NCBI RefSeq assembly: GCF_002209485.1
Contig: NZ_NJIX01000002.1
Span: 124,001 to 188,000, forward strand
Source of the DNA: Achromobacter sp. HZ34
Lineage (GTDB): Bacteria; Pseudomonadota; Gammaproteobacteria; Burkholderiales; Burkholderiaceae_B
Length of the DNA stretch: 64,000 nt
Direction: 5' to 3'
In this document: piece after piece, positions 27,245-35,339 of the stretch
Position numbering within the stretch: position 1 is the first letter of the stretch
Layout of the letters: each line of letters starts with the position of its first letter
Program-made: the position numbers and the translations under genes
The notes under the pieces: model-generated
Seen by the model: the letters and a program-made list of their open reading frames with translations, nothing else
Database searches by the model: none
Told to the model about the DNA's origin: nothing

Positions 27245-28573
27245 CTACTCGCGAGAAACGATGCGAGCCTCGCACACGCCAAACCCAATGCCGGCGAAGC
27301 CGGGGTGCTCGCAGCGTCCGCGGTAGACAAGACGATCCCCATCCTGCAGATAGGAACGTGTTTCGCCGTTCGCCAACCTCAGTGGCTCGGCGCCATTGCG
27401 CGTGCGCTCCAGCAGGCAGCCGGCGTCAGCGATCTCCCGGCCTGACACCGTGCCACTGGACAGAAGGTCGCCTGGCTGCAGATTGCAGCCATTGCTGGTG
27501 TGATGGGTCAGCATCTGTGCGAGGGTCCAATATTGATCCGCGAAGTCCGGCCGCGAGATGACCTCGGGCGATTGCCCCAGTTGCCGCATGACGGCGGTTT
27601 CCAGGCCAGCCTGCAAGCCAATACGCAACGCACCGCGGGCCGCATGGCCCGGTGAGGTTAACGCGGGGCTGATCCGTGGTTCATCTTCTTTTCTGGTGGG
27701 CGGCGCAAGCCGGAATGGCTCCAACGCGTCCAGCGTTACCACCCACGGCGACACACTGGTCATGAAACTCTTGGACAGAAAGGGTCCCAGCGGCTGTGCC
27801 TCCCAACGTTGGATGTCGCGGGCGGACCAATCGTTGACAAGGCTCACGCCAAACAGATGCGTCTCGGCGTCATCCAGGCTCACTGGCGCAGCCAAGGCAT
27901 TGCCGCTGCCGACATAGGCGCCCACCTCCAGTTCGAAATCCAGCGCCTGCGATGGCAGGTAGCGCGCACCCGCGGGATCCGGCCCCAACAAGCCATGCGG
28001 GCGCGAGCACGGCGTGCCGCTGATCACGATGGAAGACGCCCGGCCATGGTAGGCAATGGGAAGATGCCTGAAGTTCGCCGCAAGCTCCCCGCCAGGGCGC
28101 ATGGCCCGCGCCGCGCGGCTCGCGTGGTGCAGCGACGTGTAGAAGTCGGTGAAGTCTCCTATCCTGGCAGGCAATTGCATGGCGACGGCTGCGATGGGGA
28201 CCAGGCACTCCTGCAATACCGCCTGATGCGGACTGCCGCCGCGTAACAAGTCGAACAGGCTTCTTCGCAGCGCCGACGCGGCACCCCGGCCCAGGGCCAT
28301 CAACTCGTTCAGCGTCGGTGCGCGCAGCGCCCGATCGAGCGCGGCCTGCGCACTGGCCACACCTGCCGGCGACCTTGTCAGCAATCCCCTGTCCGCCGTG
28401 GCGGCCAGGTCGAGGATCATGTCGCCAATGGCGACGCCGACACGGCGTGTGCGGCCATCATCCTGGGAGTACACGCCCAGGGGGAGATTCTGCAACGGGA
28501 AATCCGTATCCGCGGAGTTTCCGCTGGAAACCCAAGTGCCGATGCTGCCGTCGTGCGTTTCGTTCAGAATCAT
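27245..28573 (-). CDS. Fumarylacetoacetase-like hydrolase
   Basis: 442 residues, two domains: an N-terminal FAA-N domain (to about residue 130) and the FAH catalytic domain. Active-site residues of mouse FAH can be mapped with conserved spacing: metal ligands D143 (TDFYTS), E214 and E216 (DFELE), D248 (VNDWSARD), catalytic H150, Y175 and K268. FAH cleaves fumarylacetoacetate to fumarate and acetoacetate at the end of tyrosine/homogentisate degradation. No homogentisate dioxygenase or maleylacetoacetate isomerase lies nearby, so it may act on a related beta-diketone. An AGGAGG ribosome site is five bases before the ATG. A TetR-like site sits upstream, and a divergent LysR gene follows. Confidence 0.88.
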   Translation of the reverse strand: MILNETHDGSIGTWVSSGNSADTDFPLQNLPLGVYSQDDGRTRRVGVAIGDMILDLAATADRGLLTRSPAGVASAQAALDRALRAPTLNELMALGRGAASALRRSLFDLLRGGSPHQAVLQECLVPIAAVAMQLPARIGDFTDFYTSLHHASRAARAMRPGGELAANFRHLPIAYHGRASSIVISGTPCSRPHGLLGPDPAGARYLPSQALDFELEVGAYVGSGNALAAPVSLDDAETHLFGVSLVNDWSARDIQRWEAQPLGPFLSKSFMTSVSPWVVTLDALEPFRLAPPTRKEDEPRISPALTSPGHAARGALRIGLQAGLETAVMRQLGQSPEVISRPDFADQYWTLAQMLTHHTSNGCNLQPGDLLSSGTVSGREIADAGCLLERTRNGAEPLRLANGETRSYLQDGDRLVYRGRCEHPGFAGIGFGVCEARIVSRE

Positions 28574-28624
28574 GTCGCCTCCTGTGAGCCCTGCTCTTTT
28601 GAGATCAGCGTATCGAAGGCAAAT

Positions 28625-28642
28625 GATAACAGCGTTAACTTC
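28625..28642. promoter_or_regulatory. Candidate TetR operator, copy 3
   Basis: Read on the minus strand this is GAAGTTAACGCTGTTATC, 16 of 18 identical to the copy at 23982. It lies 52 bp upstream of the fumarylacetoacetase start, a normal operator position. Confidence 0.65.
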
Positions 28643-28783
28643 AGTTTGTCAGCCGTTCTGGAAACAGCGTGGCGAGGATGGAATTGGCCCCGGCCGGCAC
28701 CGGCATCAGTGGCCTTCACGAATAAAAATTTGACGGCCGTGCCGGTTCGAACTATGTATGTTCATCGCGCTGCGAGGAACTCC

Positions 28784-29713
28784 ATGGATTTGAACCGGCT
28801 GGACCTGAACCTTCTGAAAATCTTTGACGCGGTCTACCGCCTGCGCAGCTTGACGGAAGTGGCGAAGGAGGTACACCTGAGCCAGCCGGCGGTAAGCCAT
28901 GCGCTGGGCCGCCTGCGCGAAGCGCTGGGCGACCGCCTGTTCATCCGCACGGCGGAAGGCCTGACGCCTACCGCACGCTGCGAACGCCTGGCGCCCCCCG
29001 TACGGGCGGCGCTGGAAACCATACGTGATTCACTGCAGGACACGGCGAACTTCTGTCCGGCCGATTGCACGCGCGAGTTTCGCGTGCTGCTGACGGACGT
29101 GGGAGAAATGCTGCTGGTGCCGCCGCTGATAGCCCATCTGCGCAGTGTCGCGCCACAGGTGAAACTGGCCATATTCCAGGCACCGCGCACCCACTACGAG
29201 CGCATGCTGGGCGAACACGAAGTCGACATCGCCATCAGCAACCTGAACCTGCAGCGCCAGACCTTGCGCAGGGAATCCCTGTTTCGCGACCACTGTGTGG
29301 TGCTGCGCCGCGCGCGTGCGGACGATACCCGCGCCACGGCGGGACCGCTGACGCTGGAAGAATTCGAACGCAGCCACCACGTGCTGATCAGCCCGCCGCA
29401 CGATCCGGTCGAGCAAGTGCTGGCGCAGCTGAACATCACCCGCAAGACCCAGCTGCGCCTGCCCAATTATTTCGCCTTGCCGCGCGTGCTCGCCTCGTCC
29501 GACTGGCTGGTGACGGTGCCGTCGCGCATCGCCAGCTACCTGCAGTCGTACGTCGCGCTGGATATCGAGGACGTGCCCTTCCCGTCGCCGGTGTTCGATG
29601 TACGCATGTACTGGCACACCCGTCACGATACCGACCCCGCGCACAGCTGGCTGCGCGAGGTCTTCCTTACCGTGTTCCAGGCGGCGCCGGAGCCGGAGGC
29701 GCTGGATACATAA
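28784..29713 (+). CDS. LysR-family regulator (NodD/NahR-like)
   Basis: 309 residues, starting MDLNRLDLNLLKIFDAVYRL with the helix-turn-helix SLTEVAKEVHLSQPAVSHAL. The MDLNRLDLNLL opening and the MYWHTRHDTDPAHSWLRE ending are typical of the NahR/NodD-like LysR branch, often linked to aromatic compounds. A GAGGAA ribosome site decides the start over longer open frames. It is divergent from the fumarylacetoacetase gene, which it may regulate, and convergent with the aldolase gene 25 bp away. Confidence 0.87.
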   Translation: MDLNRLDLNLLKIFDAVYRLRSLTEVAKEVHLSQPAVSHALGRLREALGDRLFIRTAEGLTPTARCERLAPPVRAALETIRDSLQDTANFCPADCTREFRVLLTDVGEMLLVPPLIAHLRSVAPQVKLAIFQAPRTHYERMLGEHEVDIAISNLNLQRQTLRRESLFRDHCVVLRRARADDTRATAGPLTLEEFERSHHVLISPPHDPVEQVLAQLNITRKTQLRLPNYFALPRVLASSDWLVTVPSRIASYLQSYVALDIEDVPFPSPVFDVRMYWHTRHDTDPAHSWLREVFLTVFQAAPEPEALDT

Positions 29714-29738
29714 GCGCTGCGCTCACGCCGCCCGGCTT

Positions 29739-30548
29739 TCAGTAACCGCCAGTTTTACCGGTCGCGGCCGCGGCACCGCCGCCCTTGAATTCCCGTACCG
29801 TCCTGGTCGCGGCCTGTACCAGCAGCGACGTATCCACCCCCACCGCCACGAACAACGCGCCGGCATCCAGATACTTGTGCGCCACGTCCACCTGGCTCAT
29901 CAGCACGCCGGGCGCCTTGCCCGCCGCCCGCACCCGGGCAATGCCGTCCAGGATCGCCCGCTGCACTTCCGGGTGATTGACCTGGCCGGGATACCCCATC
30001 GAAGCGGACAGGTCGGCCGGGCCGAAGAACACCCCGTCCACCCCGTCGACTTGCGCGATGGCGTCCAGGTTCTCCAGCGCCAGGGTCGTTTCCGCCTGCA
30101 CCAGCAGGCACATCTGGTCGTTGGCGTGCGCGGTGTAGTCGCCGATCTGGCCGTAGCGCGACGCGCGCGCCAGCGCCGCGCCCATGCCGCGAATGCCGGC
30201 CGGCGGATAGCGCATGGCGCGCACCATCAGCTCGGCATCCTCCGCCGTGTCTATCATCGGAATCAGCAGCGTCTGCGCACCGATATCCAGGAACTGTTTG
30301 ACCAGCGCGACATCACCCTTGGGCGGCCGCAGCACCGGATGGACCGGGTATGGTGCCACCGCGCGCAATTGCGCCAGGAGCGAGCGCACGTCGTTGGGAG
30401 CATGTTCGCCGTCGAGCACCAGCCAGTCGTAGCCGCAGCCGGCCAGCAGTTCGGCGGCATTGGCATCGGCCAGGCCGACCCACAGCCCTATCTGTGCCCG
30501 GCCGGCACGCAGTTCATCTCGGAAGGTATTGGCAGGCATCTGCAACAT
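29739..30548 (-). CDS. hpaI: HpaI-like class II pyruvate aldolase
   Basis: 269 residues of the HpcH/HpaI family, which splits 4-hydroxy-2-oxoheptanedioate or similar hydroxy-oxo-acids into pyruvate and an aldehyde, with a divalent metal. E. coli HpaI residues map with a constant offset of four: H49 (LDGEHAPND), R74 (VLRPP), E153 (VQAET) and D179 (GPADLS). GAGGAG four to five bases before ATG at 30548 fixes the start; the open frame further upstream runs through a tandem repeat and is not coding. Last gene of the seven-gene minus-strand operon. The precise substrate is inferred from family only. Confidence 0.85.
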   Translation of the reverse strand: MLQMPANTFRDELRAGRAQIGLWVGLADANAAELLAGCGYDWLVLDGEHAPNDVRSLLAQLRAVAPYPVHPVLRPPKGDVALVKQFLDIGAQTLLIPMIDTAEDAELMVRAMRYPPAGIRGMGAALARASRYGQIGDYTAHANDQMCLLVQAETTLALENLDAIAQVDGVDGVFFGPADLSASMGYPGQVNHPEVQRAILDGIARVRAAGKAPGVLMSQVDVAHKYLDAGALFVAVGVDTSLLVQAATRTVREFKGGGAAAATGKTGGY

Positions 30549-30560
30549 ATTGCTCCTCTG

Positions 30561-30596
30561 GGTTTTCGGTTCGGTTTTCGGTTCGGTTTTCGGTTC
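30561..30596. repeat. Three exact 12-bp tandem repeats before hpaI
   Basis: GGTTTTCGGTTC at 30561-30572, 30573-30584 and 30585-30596, in the gap between the bicupin stop and the aldolase ribosome site. Changes in copy number would alter spacing in the mRNA leader of the aldolase. Confidence 0.85.
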
Positions 30597-30662
30597 GGTT
30601 CTTCGGGGTTTCTCGGCTCGGCCGGTCGCATACACCGGCTCGGCCTGCAGCCGGCGCGGCAC

Positions 30663-31766
30663 TCAACCGGCCTGGCGTGGACCAATATAGCCCTTCTGGC
30701 CGGCCTCCGAGCCCAGATTCAGTATGGGACCGTCCATGCGTTCCTGCCAGATCAGCGATTCCATGCCGATATGCAGCGGGTGATCCTGTACGGTCAGGAT
30801 CATGGCGCCGGCCTCGTCGTAGTAATGGGCATGCTCCGACCACGACGGCCCGGACAGCAACAGATCGCCGGCCTTCCAGGGAATCACCGTGCCGTCCACC
30901 ACGCTCTTGCCGTGCCCGGCGAAGTGGTAGTTGATGGCGATGGAACTGTGCTTGTGACCGCGGCCCACGGGCCGGCCGGGCTGTCCCTTGGGATGCGAGA
31001 ACAGCGTGGCGAAGAACGAATGCGTGGTGCCGTTGCGGCGCTCGGTGGCCGGGTTGTACAGCAGCATGATGTTGCGCTTGCCGTCGCCCTGCGCCACCGC
31101 CAGCGTCTGCGAGGTCTCCTGCCATGGCCACACCAGCGGACGATTCTCCACCACCTGGATGTCGGTAAGGAACTCGTAGCCGCGCAGCCGCGCGCCGGCT
31201 TCGGCAACGGGCAAGTCTGGCGCGTTGTCGCGATTGATCTCCAGGTTCAACCCGGCACTGGCGGCAATGGTTTTCTTGCGCCAGTCCGCGCCGGCGTACT
31301 CAACCCAGTGCACACCCAGTTTGCGCAGCAGCGGCGCATTGGAATAGACCAGCCGCACCCAGGGCTGCGTGCCGGTATTGTGATGGCAATACGGCTGCAT
31401 CGAGGGCAGCGACAGTACGTCCCACTTCCCCATGGCCATGCTCTGGTCGCCCACCAGCACGGTGCCGCTACCGCTGATGCAGAACTCGATCTGGTTGGCG
31501 TTGCGCAGCAGCGGACGGGTTTGTTCCCCCGGCTTGAGCACCGAGATCGTCACCTCGACCCCCGGCCCGAAACCCAGGGTACCGTCGGTGCAGGACGGAT
31601 GCACCACCGCGGCCGCGCGCCGGCCATCGGCGGGCGCGGCCTCGTCGAGCAGGCGCTCGACTTCCAGTTCGATATCCTCGCGCGTCACCAGCACCGGTTG
31701 CCACGGAACGATAGGCGCCGGCGCGATGCCGCTGACGTCCACCAGCGTATAAGTCTTGTCGTTCAT
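30663..31766 (-). CDS. Bicupin protein related to gentisate 1,2-dioxygenase
   Basis: 367 residues with two cupin domains. The first (about residues 70-150) has a reduced metal site, with RNANQIEFCISGSG and PYCHHNTG. The second (about 265-345) has HKHSSIAINYHF and a second motif SEHAHYYDE, giving the His ligands expected for Fe(II). Size and layout fit the gentisate/hydroxynaphthoate dioxygenase group, which open aromatic rings with O2. Neighbouring hydratase, FAA hydrolase and aldolase genes would process a ring-cleavage product. Which ring is cleaved is not visible. GGAG lies seven bases before ATG. Confidence is good for the fold, moderate for ring cleavage. Confidence 0.75.
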   Translation of the reverse strand: MNDKTYTLVDVSGIAPAPIVPWQPVLVTREDIELEVERLLDEAAPADGRRAAAVVHPSCTDGTLGFGPGVEVTISVLKPGEQTRPLLRNANQIEFCISGSGTVLVGDQSMAMGKWDVLSLPSMQPYCHHNTGTQPWVRLVYSNAPLLRKLGVHWVEYAGADWRKKTIAASAGLNLEINRDNAPDLPVAEAGARLRGYEFLTDIQVVENRPLVWPWQETSQTLAVAQGDGKRNIMLLYNPATERRNGTTHSFFATLFSHPKGQPGRPVGRGHKHSSIAINYHFAGHGKSVVDGTVIPWKAGDLLLSGPSWSEHAHYYDEAGAMILTVQDHPLHIGMESLIWQERMDGPILNLGSEAGQKGYIGPRQAG

Positions 31767-31800
31767 GCTCGTCTCCAGCTGTTTTAATCGGGATGTCTTA

Positions 31801-31830
31801 ATGAGACCGTCCTTACGGGGACGTTCTCAT
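31801..31830. other. Hairpin in the operon spacer before the bicupin gene
   Basis: ATGAGACCGTCC (31801-31812) and GGACGTTCTCAT (31819-31830) pair at 11 of 12 positions around a six-base loop. With no U-run it is more likely an mRNA-processing or stability element, or a protein site, than a terminator. Confidence 0.5.
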
Positions 31831-31832
31831 GC

Positions 31833-31871
31833 AGCTGTCTTGATCAGCTGTCTTGATCAGCTGTCTTGACC
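31833..31871. repeat. 13-bp tandem repeat at the end of the hydratase gene
   Basis: AGCTGTCTTGATC at 31833-31845 and 31846-31858, and a third copy with one change at 31859-31871. The last copies overlap the stop codon of the hydratase gene, so copy number could move its stop. Confidence 0.85.
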
Positions 31872-32684
31872 AGTTGCGGACGGCGCCAGGCGGAAGGTCA
31901 CCGCCCCCAGGCGTCCGTAGTCGACGTGGAACACATCGCCCGGCGCACCGGCCACCGGCCGGGTGAAAGAGCCGCTCAACACCACCTCGCCCGCCGCCAG
32001 GCCTTCGTCCCACTGCGCCAGGCGATTGGCCAGCCAGGCCACGCCATGGGCTGGATGGTCCAGCACGGCAGCCGCCAGGCCGGACTCCTCGATGATGCCG
32101 TTGCGGTACAGCAGCGCCCCGGCCCAGCGCAGATCCAGGGCGTCGACCGCCACGGGCCTGCCGCCCAGCACCACGCCGGCATTGGCGGCGTTGTCCGAGA
32201 TGGTGTCGGTGACGCGCCGCATGGCCTTGCTCTCGCGGTCGAACTGCTCGATGCGGGCATCGATGATCTCCACCGCCGGCACCACGTATTCGGTGGCGCG
32301 CAACACGTCGAACAGCGTGACACCGGGACCGCGCAGCGGCTGGCCCAGGACGAAAGCCAGCTCCACTTCGATGCGTGGCGCGATGAAGGTTTCGAAGGGG
32401 ATGTCATGGCCGCTGTCGAAGAACATGTCGTCGAACAGCGTGCCGTAGTCGGGCTCGGCTATCTGGCTGGCCTGTTGCATGGCGCGCGACGTCAGGCCGA
32501 TCTTGTGGCCGCGCACCGTGCGGCCGCGCGCCAGCTTCAGCGCCGACCAGGCGCGCGCCACCGCGTAGCCGTCAGCCACGGTCATCCGCGGATGGCGCAG
32601 GGAAAAATGGCGCACCTGCACGCGGGTACGTTCGGCCTGGTCCAGTTCGGCCGCCAGCGCGGCGACGATGTCGGGGCTCAGCAT
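31857..32684 (-). CDS. hpaH: HpaH/MhpD-like 2-oxo-alkenoate hydratase
   Basis: 275 residues, FAH-like fold. The metal ligands are E106 and E108 ([11 protein letters not shown]) and E139 ([10 protein letters not shown]), at the same numbering as E. coli MhpD. The conserved HKIGLTS loop is at residues 60-66 and [12 protein letters not shown] at about 163-174. It adds water to a 2-oxo-enoate, giving a 4-hydroxy-2-oxo acid that the neighbouring HpaI-like aldolase can cleave. It starts seven bases before the end of the upstream cyclodeaminase gene, with GGGGA as ribosome site, so translation is coupled. Confidence 0.88.
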   Translation of the reverse strand: MLSPDIVAALAAELDQAERTRVQVRHFSLRHPRMTVADGYAVARAWSALKLARGRTVRGHKIGLTSRAMQQASQIAEPDYGTLFDDMFFDSGHDIPFETFIAPRIEVELAFVLGQPLRGPGVTLFDVLRATEYVVPAVEIIDARIEQFDRESKAMRRVTDTISDNAANAGVVLGGRPVAVDALDLRWAGALLYRNGIIEESGLAAAVLDHPAHGVAWLANRLAQWDEGLAAGEVVLSGSFTRPVAGAPGDVFHVDYGRLGAVTFRLAPSATGQDS

Positions 32685-33829
32685 GCGGTCCCCTTGCCGT
32701 CGTCGCGCCGCCAGCGGATGGGCGCGGCCGCCGCGCTCACCGGCACCGTCGTCACCGTGCCCGGCGCGGCCGCCACCCGCTCGTGCGCCAGCGCCGCGAT
32801 GGCCAGGTCCGACAGGCCCATCCCCATGGCTTTGAACAGGGTGATGTCGCCTGAGGCCGTGGCCGTGCCTTTGCCGGGAGCCGCGCCATCGCCTGCGCCT
32901 GAGGCCGCCCCCTTGCCGGGAGCCACGCCACCGCCTGTGCCTGTGCCTGTGCCTGCCCCTTTGCCCACGTCCGCAGGCGGCTTGCCGGCCCGGATGACGT
33001 CGGCCAAGGTCAGCACCTGGCCCCAGGCGGCGTCCTCGTTGCCGTAGTAGTCACGCAGTTCGCGGGAGGCCTTGCGGGCATTGGCAAGATCATCCACCAC
33101 CACCGCGCGGGCCCGTGCGAAAACATCCGGCTGGAATTCCGCATTGGCCGGCAGGATCGCGCCCACGGCGTTCAGGTGCGCGCCCGGGACCAGCAGGCGC
33201 GCCGGCAAGAAGGCCTCGGTGGCACGCGTCACCAACGTCACCAGGTCGGCCCCGTCGGTCGCCGCCTCCAGGGACGCAGCGGCGTCGACTTTCGCCTGGG
33301 GAAAAGCCTCGGCCACCTTGCGCGCGAACGCCGCGCGGCGCTCCGCATCGCGGCCCCACACGCGTATCCGCCGCAACGTGCGCACGGCCGCCACCGCATG
33401 GATCTGCGCGATGGCCTGTTTACCCGTGCCAATCACGGCCAGGTCGCCGGCGTCCTCGCGCGCCAGCCACCGGGTGCCCAGCGCGGTCATCGCCGCGGTG
33501 CGGATCTGCCCCAGGGTATTGGCTTCGAGCATGGCCAGCAGCCGGCCGTTGCCCGAACTGAACAGCGAATACACCGCCTTGGCGCCGTTCGGGGTGTGGA
33601 CCCAGGTCTTGAAACCGCATACGCCCAGGCGCGGCGAAGCCGACGCCAATGCGTGCATGGCGCCGCCGCCCAGGTCGCCAAGCGCCTTCGGCACGTTGAA
33701 GGCGGCGCCGTCGGCGAGTTCGATCAGGTTGCGTTCGAGGGCTTCGATGCCGTCGTCCAGCGGCACGAGGCGCGCCACGTCCGCTTCGGTCAGCCAATAT
33801 GTGGCCGTATCCTTGGTGCTTGTTTCCAT
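32678..33829 (-). CDS. Ornithine cyclodeaminase/mu-crystallin family protein with Gly/Ala insert
   Basis: 383 residues, longer than the usual 310-340. The Rossmann part contains [17 protein letters not shown] (NAD(P) loop) and RRIRVWGRD, and the substrate side has [10 protein letters not shown]. Members are NAD(P)-dependent: ornithine cyclodeaminase, alanine dehydrogenase, or ketimine and imino-acid reductases. A low-complexity insert of about 40 Gly, Ala, Thr and Lys residues (288-328) splits AGKPPAD from [15 protein letters not shown], which are contiguous in relatives. The DNA there contains short direct repeats. Its role in an aromatic pathway is unclear; reduction of an imine or a keto intermediate is possible. 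Confidence 0.8.
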   Translation of the reverse strand: METSTKDTATYWLTEADVARLVPLDDGIEALERNLIELADGAAFNVPKALGDLGGGAMHALASASPRLGVCGFKTWVHTPNGAKAVYSLFSSGNGRLLAMLEANTLGQIRTAAMTALGTRWLAREDAGDLAVIGTGKQAIAQIHAVAAVRTLRRIRVWGRDAERRAAFARKVAEAFPQAKVDAAASLEAATDGADLVTLVTRATEAFLPARLLVPGAHLNAVGAILPANAEFQPDVFARARAVVVDDLANARKASRELRDYYGNEDAAWGQVLTLADVIRAGKPPADVGKGAGTGTGTGGGVAPGKGAASGAGDGAAPGKGTATASGDITLFKAMGMGLSDLAIAALAHERVAAAPGTVTTVPVSAAAAPIRWRRDDGKGTAC

Positions 33830-33856
33830 GCTGTGATGTCCCGGGGAAAAAATGAG

Positions 33857-34420
33857 TCAGGCGGCAGCCGGCACGGGCAGGTGCGCCGTGCTGGACTTGC
33901 GCGCGATGCGCCAAGCGCCGTGTTCGCGGCACAGGCGATCCTCGCAGCGGCGGATGCCGGCGGGCTGCAATGGCGTGGGTAGTTCGCTGCGTAATTCCGT
34001 ATGCCGCTCAGTGCGCATTTCGGTCGCCCTGCCGGCGGGCTTCTCCGGCGCCTGGCCGACCGTCGCGTCGTACGCCAGCAGATAGAAACGCACCAGGACC
34101 GTGTCTTCGTCCAGCCGTTCGAGAATCGGATTGCAGACCGCATGGAATGTCCGCCGTGTGTCCGGCCGCTGCGCCAGGGCCTCGCCTATCTGCGCCGGCC
34201 CGGTGAGCGTGGCGCCGCCACGCTGCCACTGTCCATCTTCAGTGAACAGGAATCGAGCGCGCGCGTGGTCGCGCACGTCCAGCGCATCGAAGAAGCCGTA
34301 GACCGTGGCCAGGCAAGCCTGCACGGTAGCCGTATCCAGGCCATGCCCGGGATTGTCTCTCTGCTCGCTTCTCTGCTCGTTGCTCTGCCCATTCTTCCGG
34401 GCGTGCTCCTGTTCATGCAT
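33857..34420 (-). CDS. SnoaL-like / NTF2-fold protein
   Basis: 187 residues. After a polar N-terminal tail with Glu/Arg/Asn/Gln-rich repeats, residues about 40-185 look like an NTF2-like (SnoaL or ring-hydroxylating dioxygenase small-subunit) fold: VYGFFDALDVRDHARARFLF, GPAQIGEAL and a terminal strand REHGAWRIARK. The start at 34420 (ATGCATGA) overlaps the stop of the FAA hydrolase gene by eight bases and has GAGGGGG upstream. No large oxygenase subunit is near, so an isomerase or dehydratase role is also possible. Confidence 0.7.
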   Translation of the reverse strand: MHEQEHARKNGQSNEQRSEQRDNPGHGLDTATVQACLATVYGFFDALDVRDHARARFLFTEDGQWQRGGATLTGPAQIGEALAQRPDTRRTFHAVCNPILERLDEDTVLVRFYLLAYDATVGQAPEKPAGRATEMRTERHTELRSELPTPLQPAGIRRCEDRLCREHGAWRIARKSSTAHLPVPAAA

Positions 34421-35324
34421 GGCCAGCCCCCTCGTCTTGCACGGGGTTGGCGAGCACACCGATGCCGGCGATCTCCACTTCGAAGCGATCGCCCGCGCGC
34501 AGATAGCGTGGCGGCTTACGGCTCATGCCCACGCCCTCGGGCGTGCCGGTGGCGATGATGTCGCCGGGACGCAGCAGCGTGAACTGGCTGAGATAGGAAA
34601 TCAGTTGCGGGATCGAGAACACCAGGTCATCCAGCGTGGCATCCTGTACCTGCTCGCCATTCAAGCGCCCCGCCACGCGCACCGAGGCCAGCGCCGGCAT
34701 CACGTCGGGCGTGACGATCCATGGCCCCAGCGCGCCGGAGCGCAGGAAATTCTTGCCCGGGGTGGCCTGCCGGTTGTGCATCTGGTAGTCGCGCACGGAG
34801 TTCTCGGCCATGCAGGTATAGCCGCCGACGTAGTCCATTGCGTCGGCTTCGTCTACATAGCGCGCCGGCTTGCCGATCACCACCGCCAGTTCCGCTTCGT
34901 AGTCGAGTTCGGCCGACACGGGCGAGCGCAACACCGGCTCGCCATGGCCGACGAAGGTGTCGGGAAAACGGGGGAACACCGATGGGTGGCCGCCTGAGTC
35001 GCGTGCGACTTCCTGGGCATGCTTGCGGTAGTTCAGGCCGACACAGATGATCTTGGTATCCGGCAACACGGGCGGTAGCAATTGCAGGCCCGCGGCTGGC
35101 AGCGTTGCGCCGCGCCCCTGCAAGTTACCGTTTCGCGCGGCGGCCAGCGCCTGGGCGAAGTCGGTGGCGCCGGGCAGCGGTATCACCCGGTAATTCGTGA
35201 CCCGGTCATTCGCGACCCAGTCATTCGTGACCCGGTCATTCGCGACCCGGTCATTCGTGACCTGGTCGTCCTCGACCAGCCCCCAGCCGGTCACGCCGGC
35301 CTGGGCATAACGTGCAATTCTCAT
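34413..35324 (-). CDS. FAA hydrolase family protein (HpaG/fumarylpyruvate hydrolase type) with N-terminal repeat
   Basis: 303 residues. Catalytic FAH domain with ICVGLNYRKHAQE, metal ligands E143 and E145 (DYEAELAVVIG) and the GPWIVTPDV and IIATGTPEGVG signatures. The third ligand is usually Asp in NDVSARD; here the segment reads ENSVRDYQ and puts Glu174 in that place, a conservative change. Such enzymes hydrolyse or decarboxylate ring-cleavage products. Residues 21-48 are a five-residue repeat (VTNDR, VANDR and variants) made by a 15-bp DNA repeat and not found in the family. First enzyme gene after the transporter in the operon. Confidence 0.85.
   Translation of the reverse strand: MRIARYAQAGVTGWGLVEDDQVTNDRVANDRVTNDWVANDRVTNYRVIPLPGATDFAQALAAARNGNLQGRGATLPAAGLQLLPPVLPDTKIICVGLNYRKHAQEVARDSGGHPSVFPRFPDTFVGHGEPVLRSPVSAELDYEAELAVVIGKPARYVDEADAMDYVGGYTCMAENSVRDYQMHNRQATPGKNFLRSGALGPWIVTPDVMPALASVRVAGRLNGEQVQDATLDDLVFSIPQLISYLSQFTLLRPGDIIATGTPEGVGMSRKPPRYLRAGDRFEVEIAGIGVLANPVQDEGAGHA
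35186..35275. repeat. In-frame 15-bp minisatellite inside the FAA hydrolase gene
   Basis: Six units of 15 bp with consensus CCCGGTCATTCGYGA at 35186, 35201, 35216, 35231, 35246 and 35261, the last degenerate. Two alternating variants (CGTGA and CGCGA) suggest growth by 30-bp steps. Because the unit is a multiple of three, copy-number changes keep the reading frame. Confidence 0.88.
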
Positions 35325-35339
35325 GAACCTTCCTTGGAA

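Noticed and set aside
29598..31787. Open frame of 729 codons on the plus strand opposite the aldolase and bicupin genes
   Set aside because: Antisense to two well-supported enzymes with conserved active sites; composition is rich in His, Gln, Gly and Arg as expected of a shadow frame.
31801..31830. Rho-independent terminator splitting the catabolic operon
   Set aside because: The stem is good but no U-run follows on the minus strand, and genes on both sides appear to belong to one pathway.
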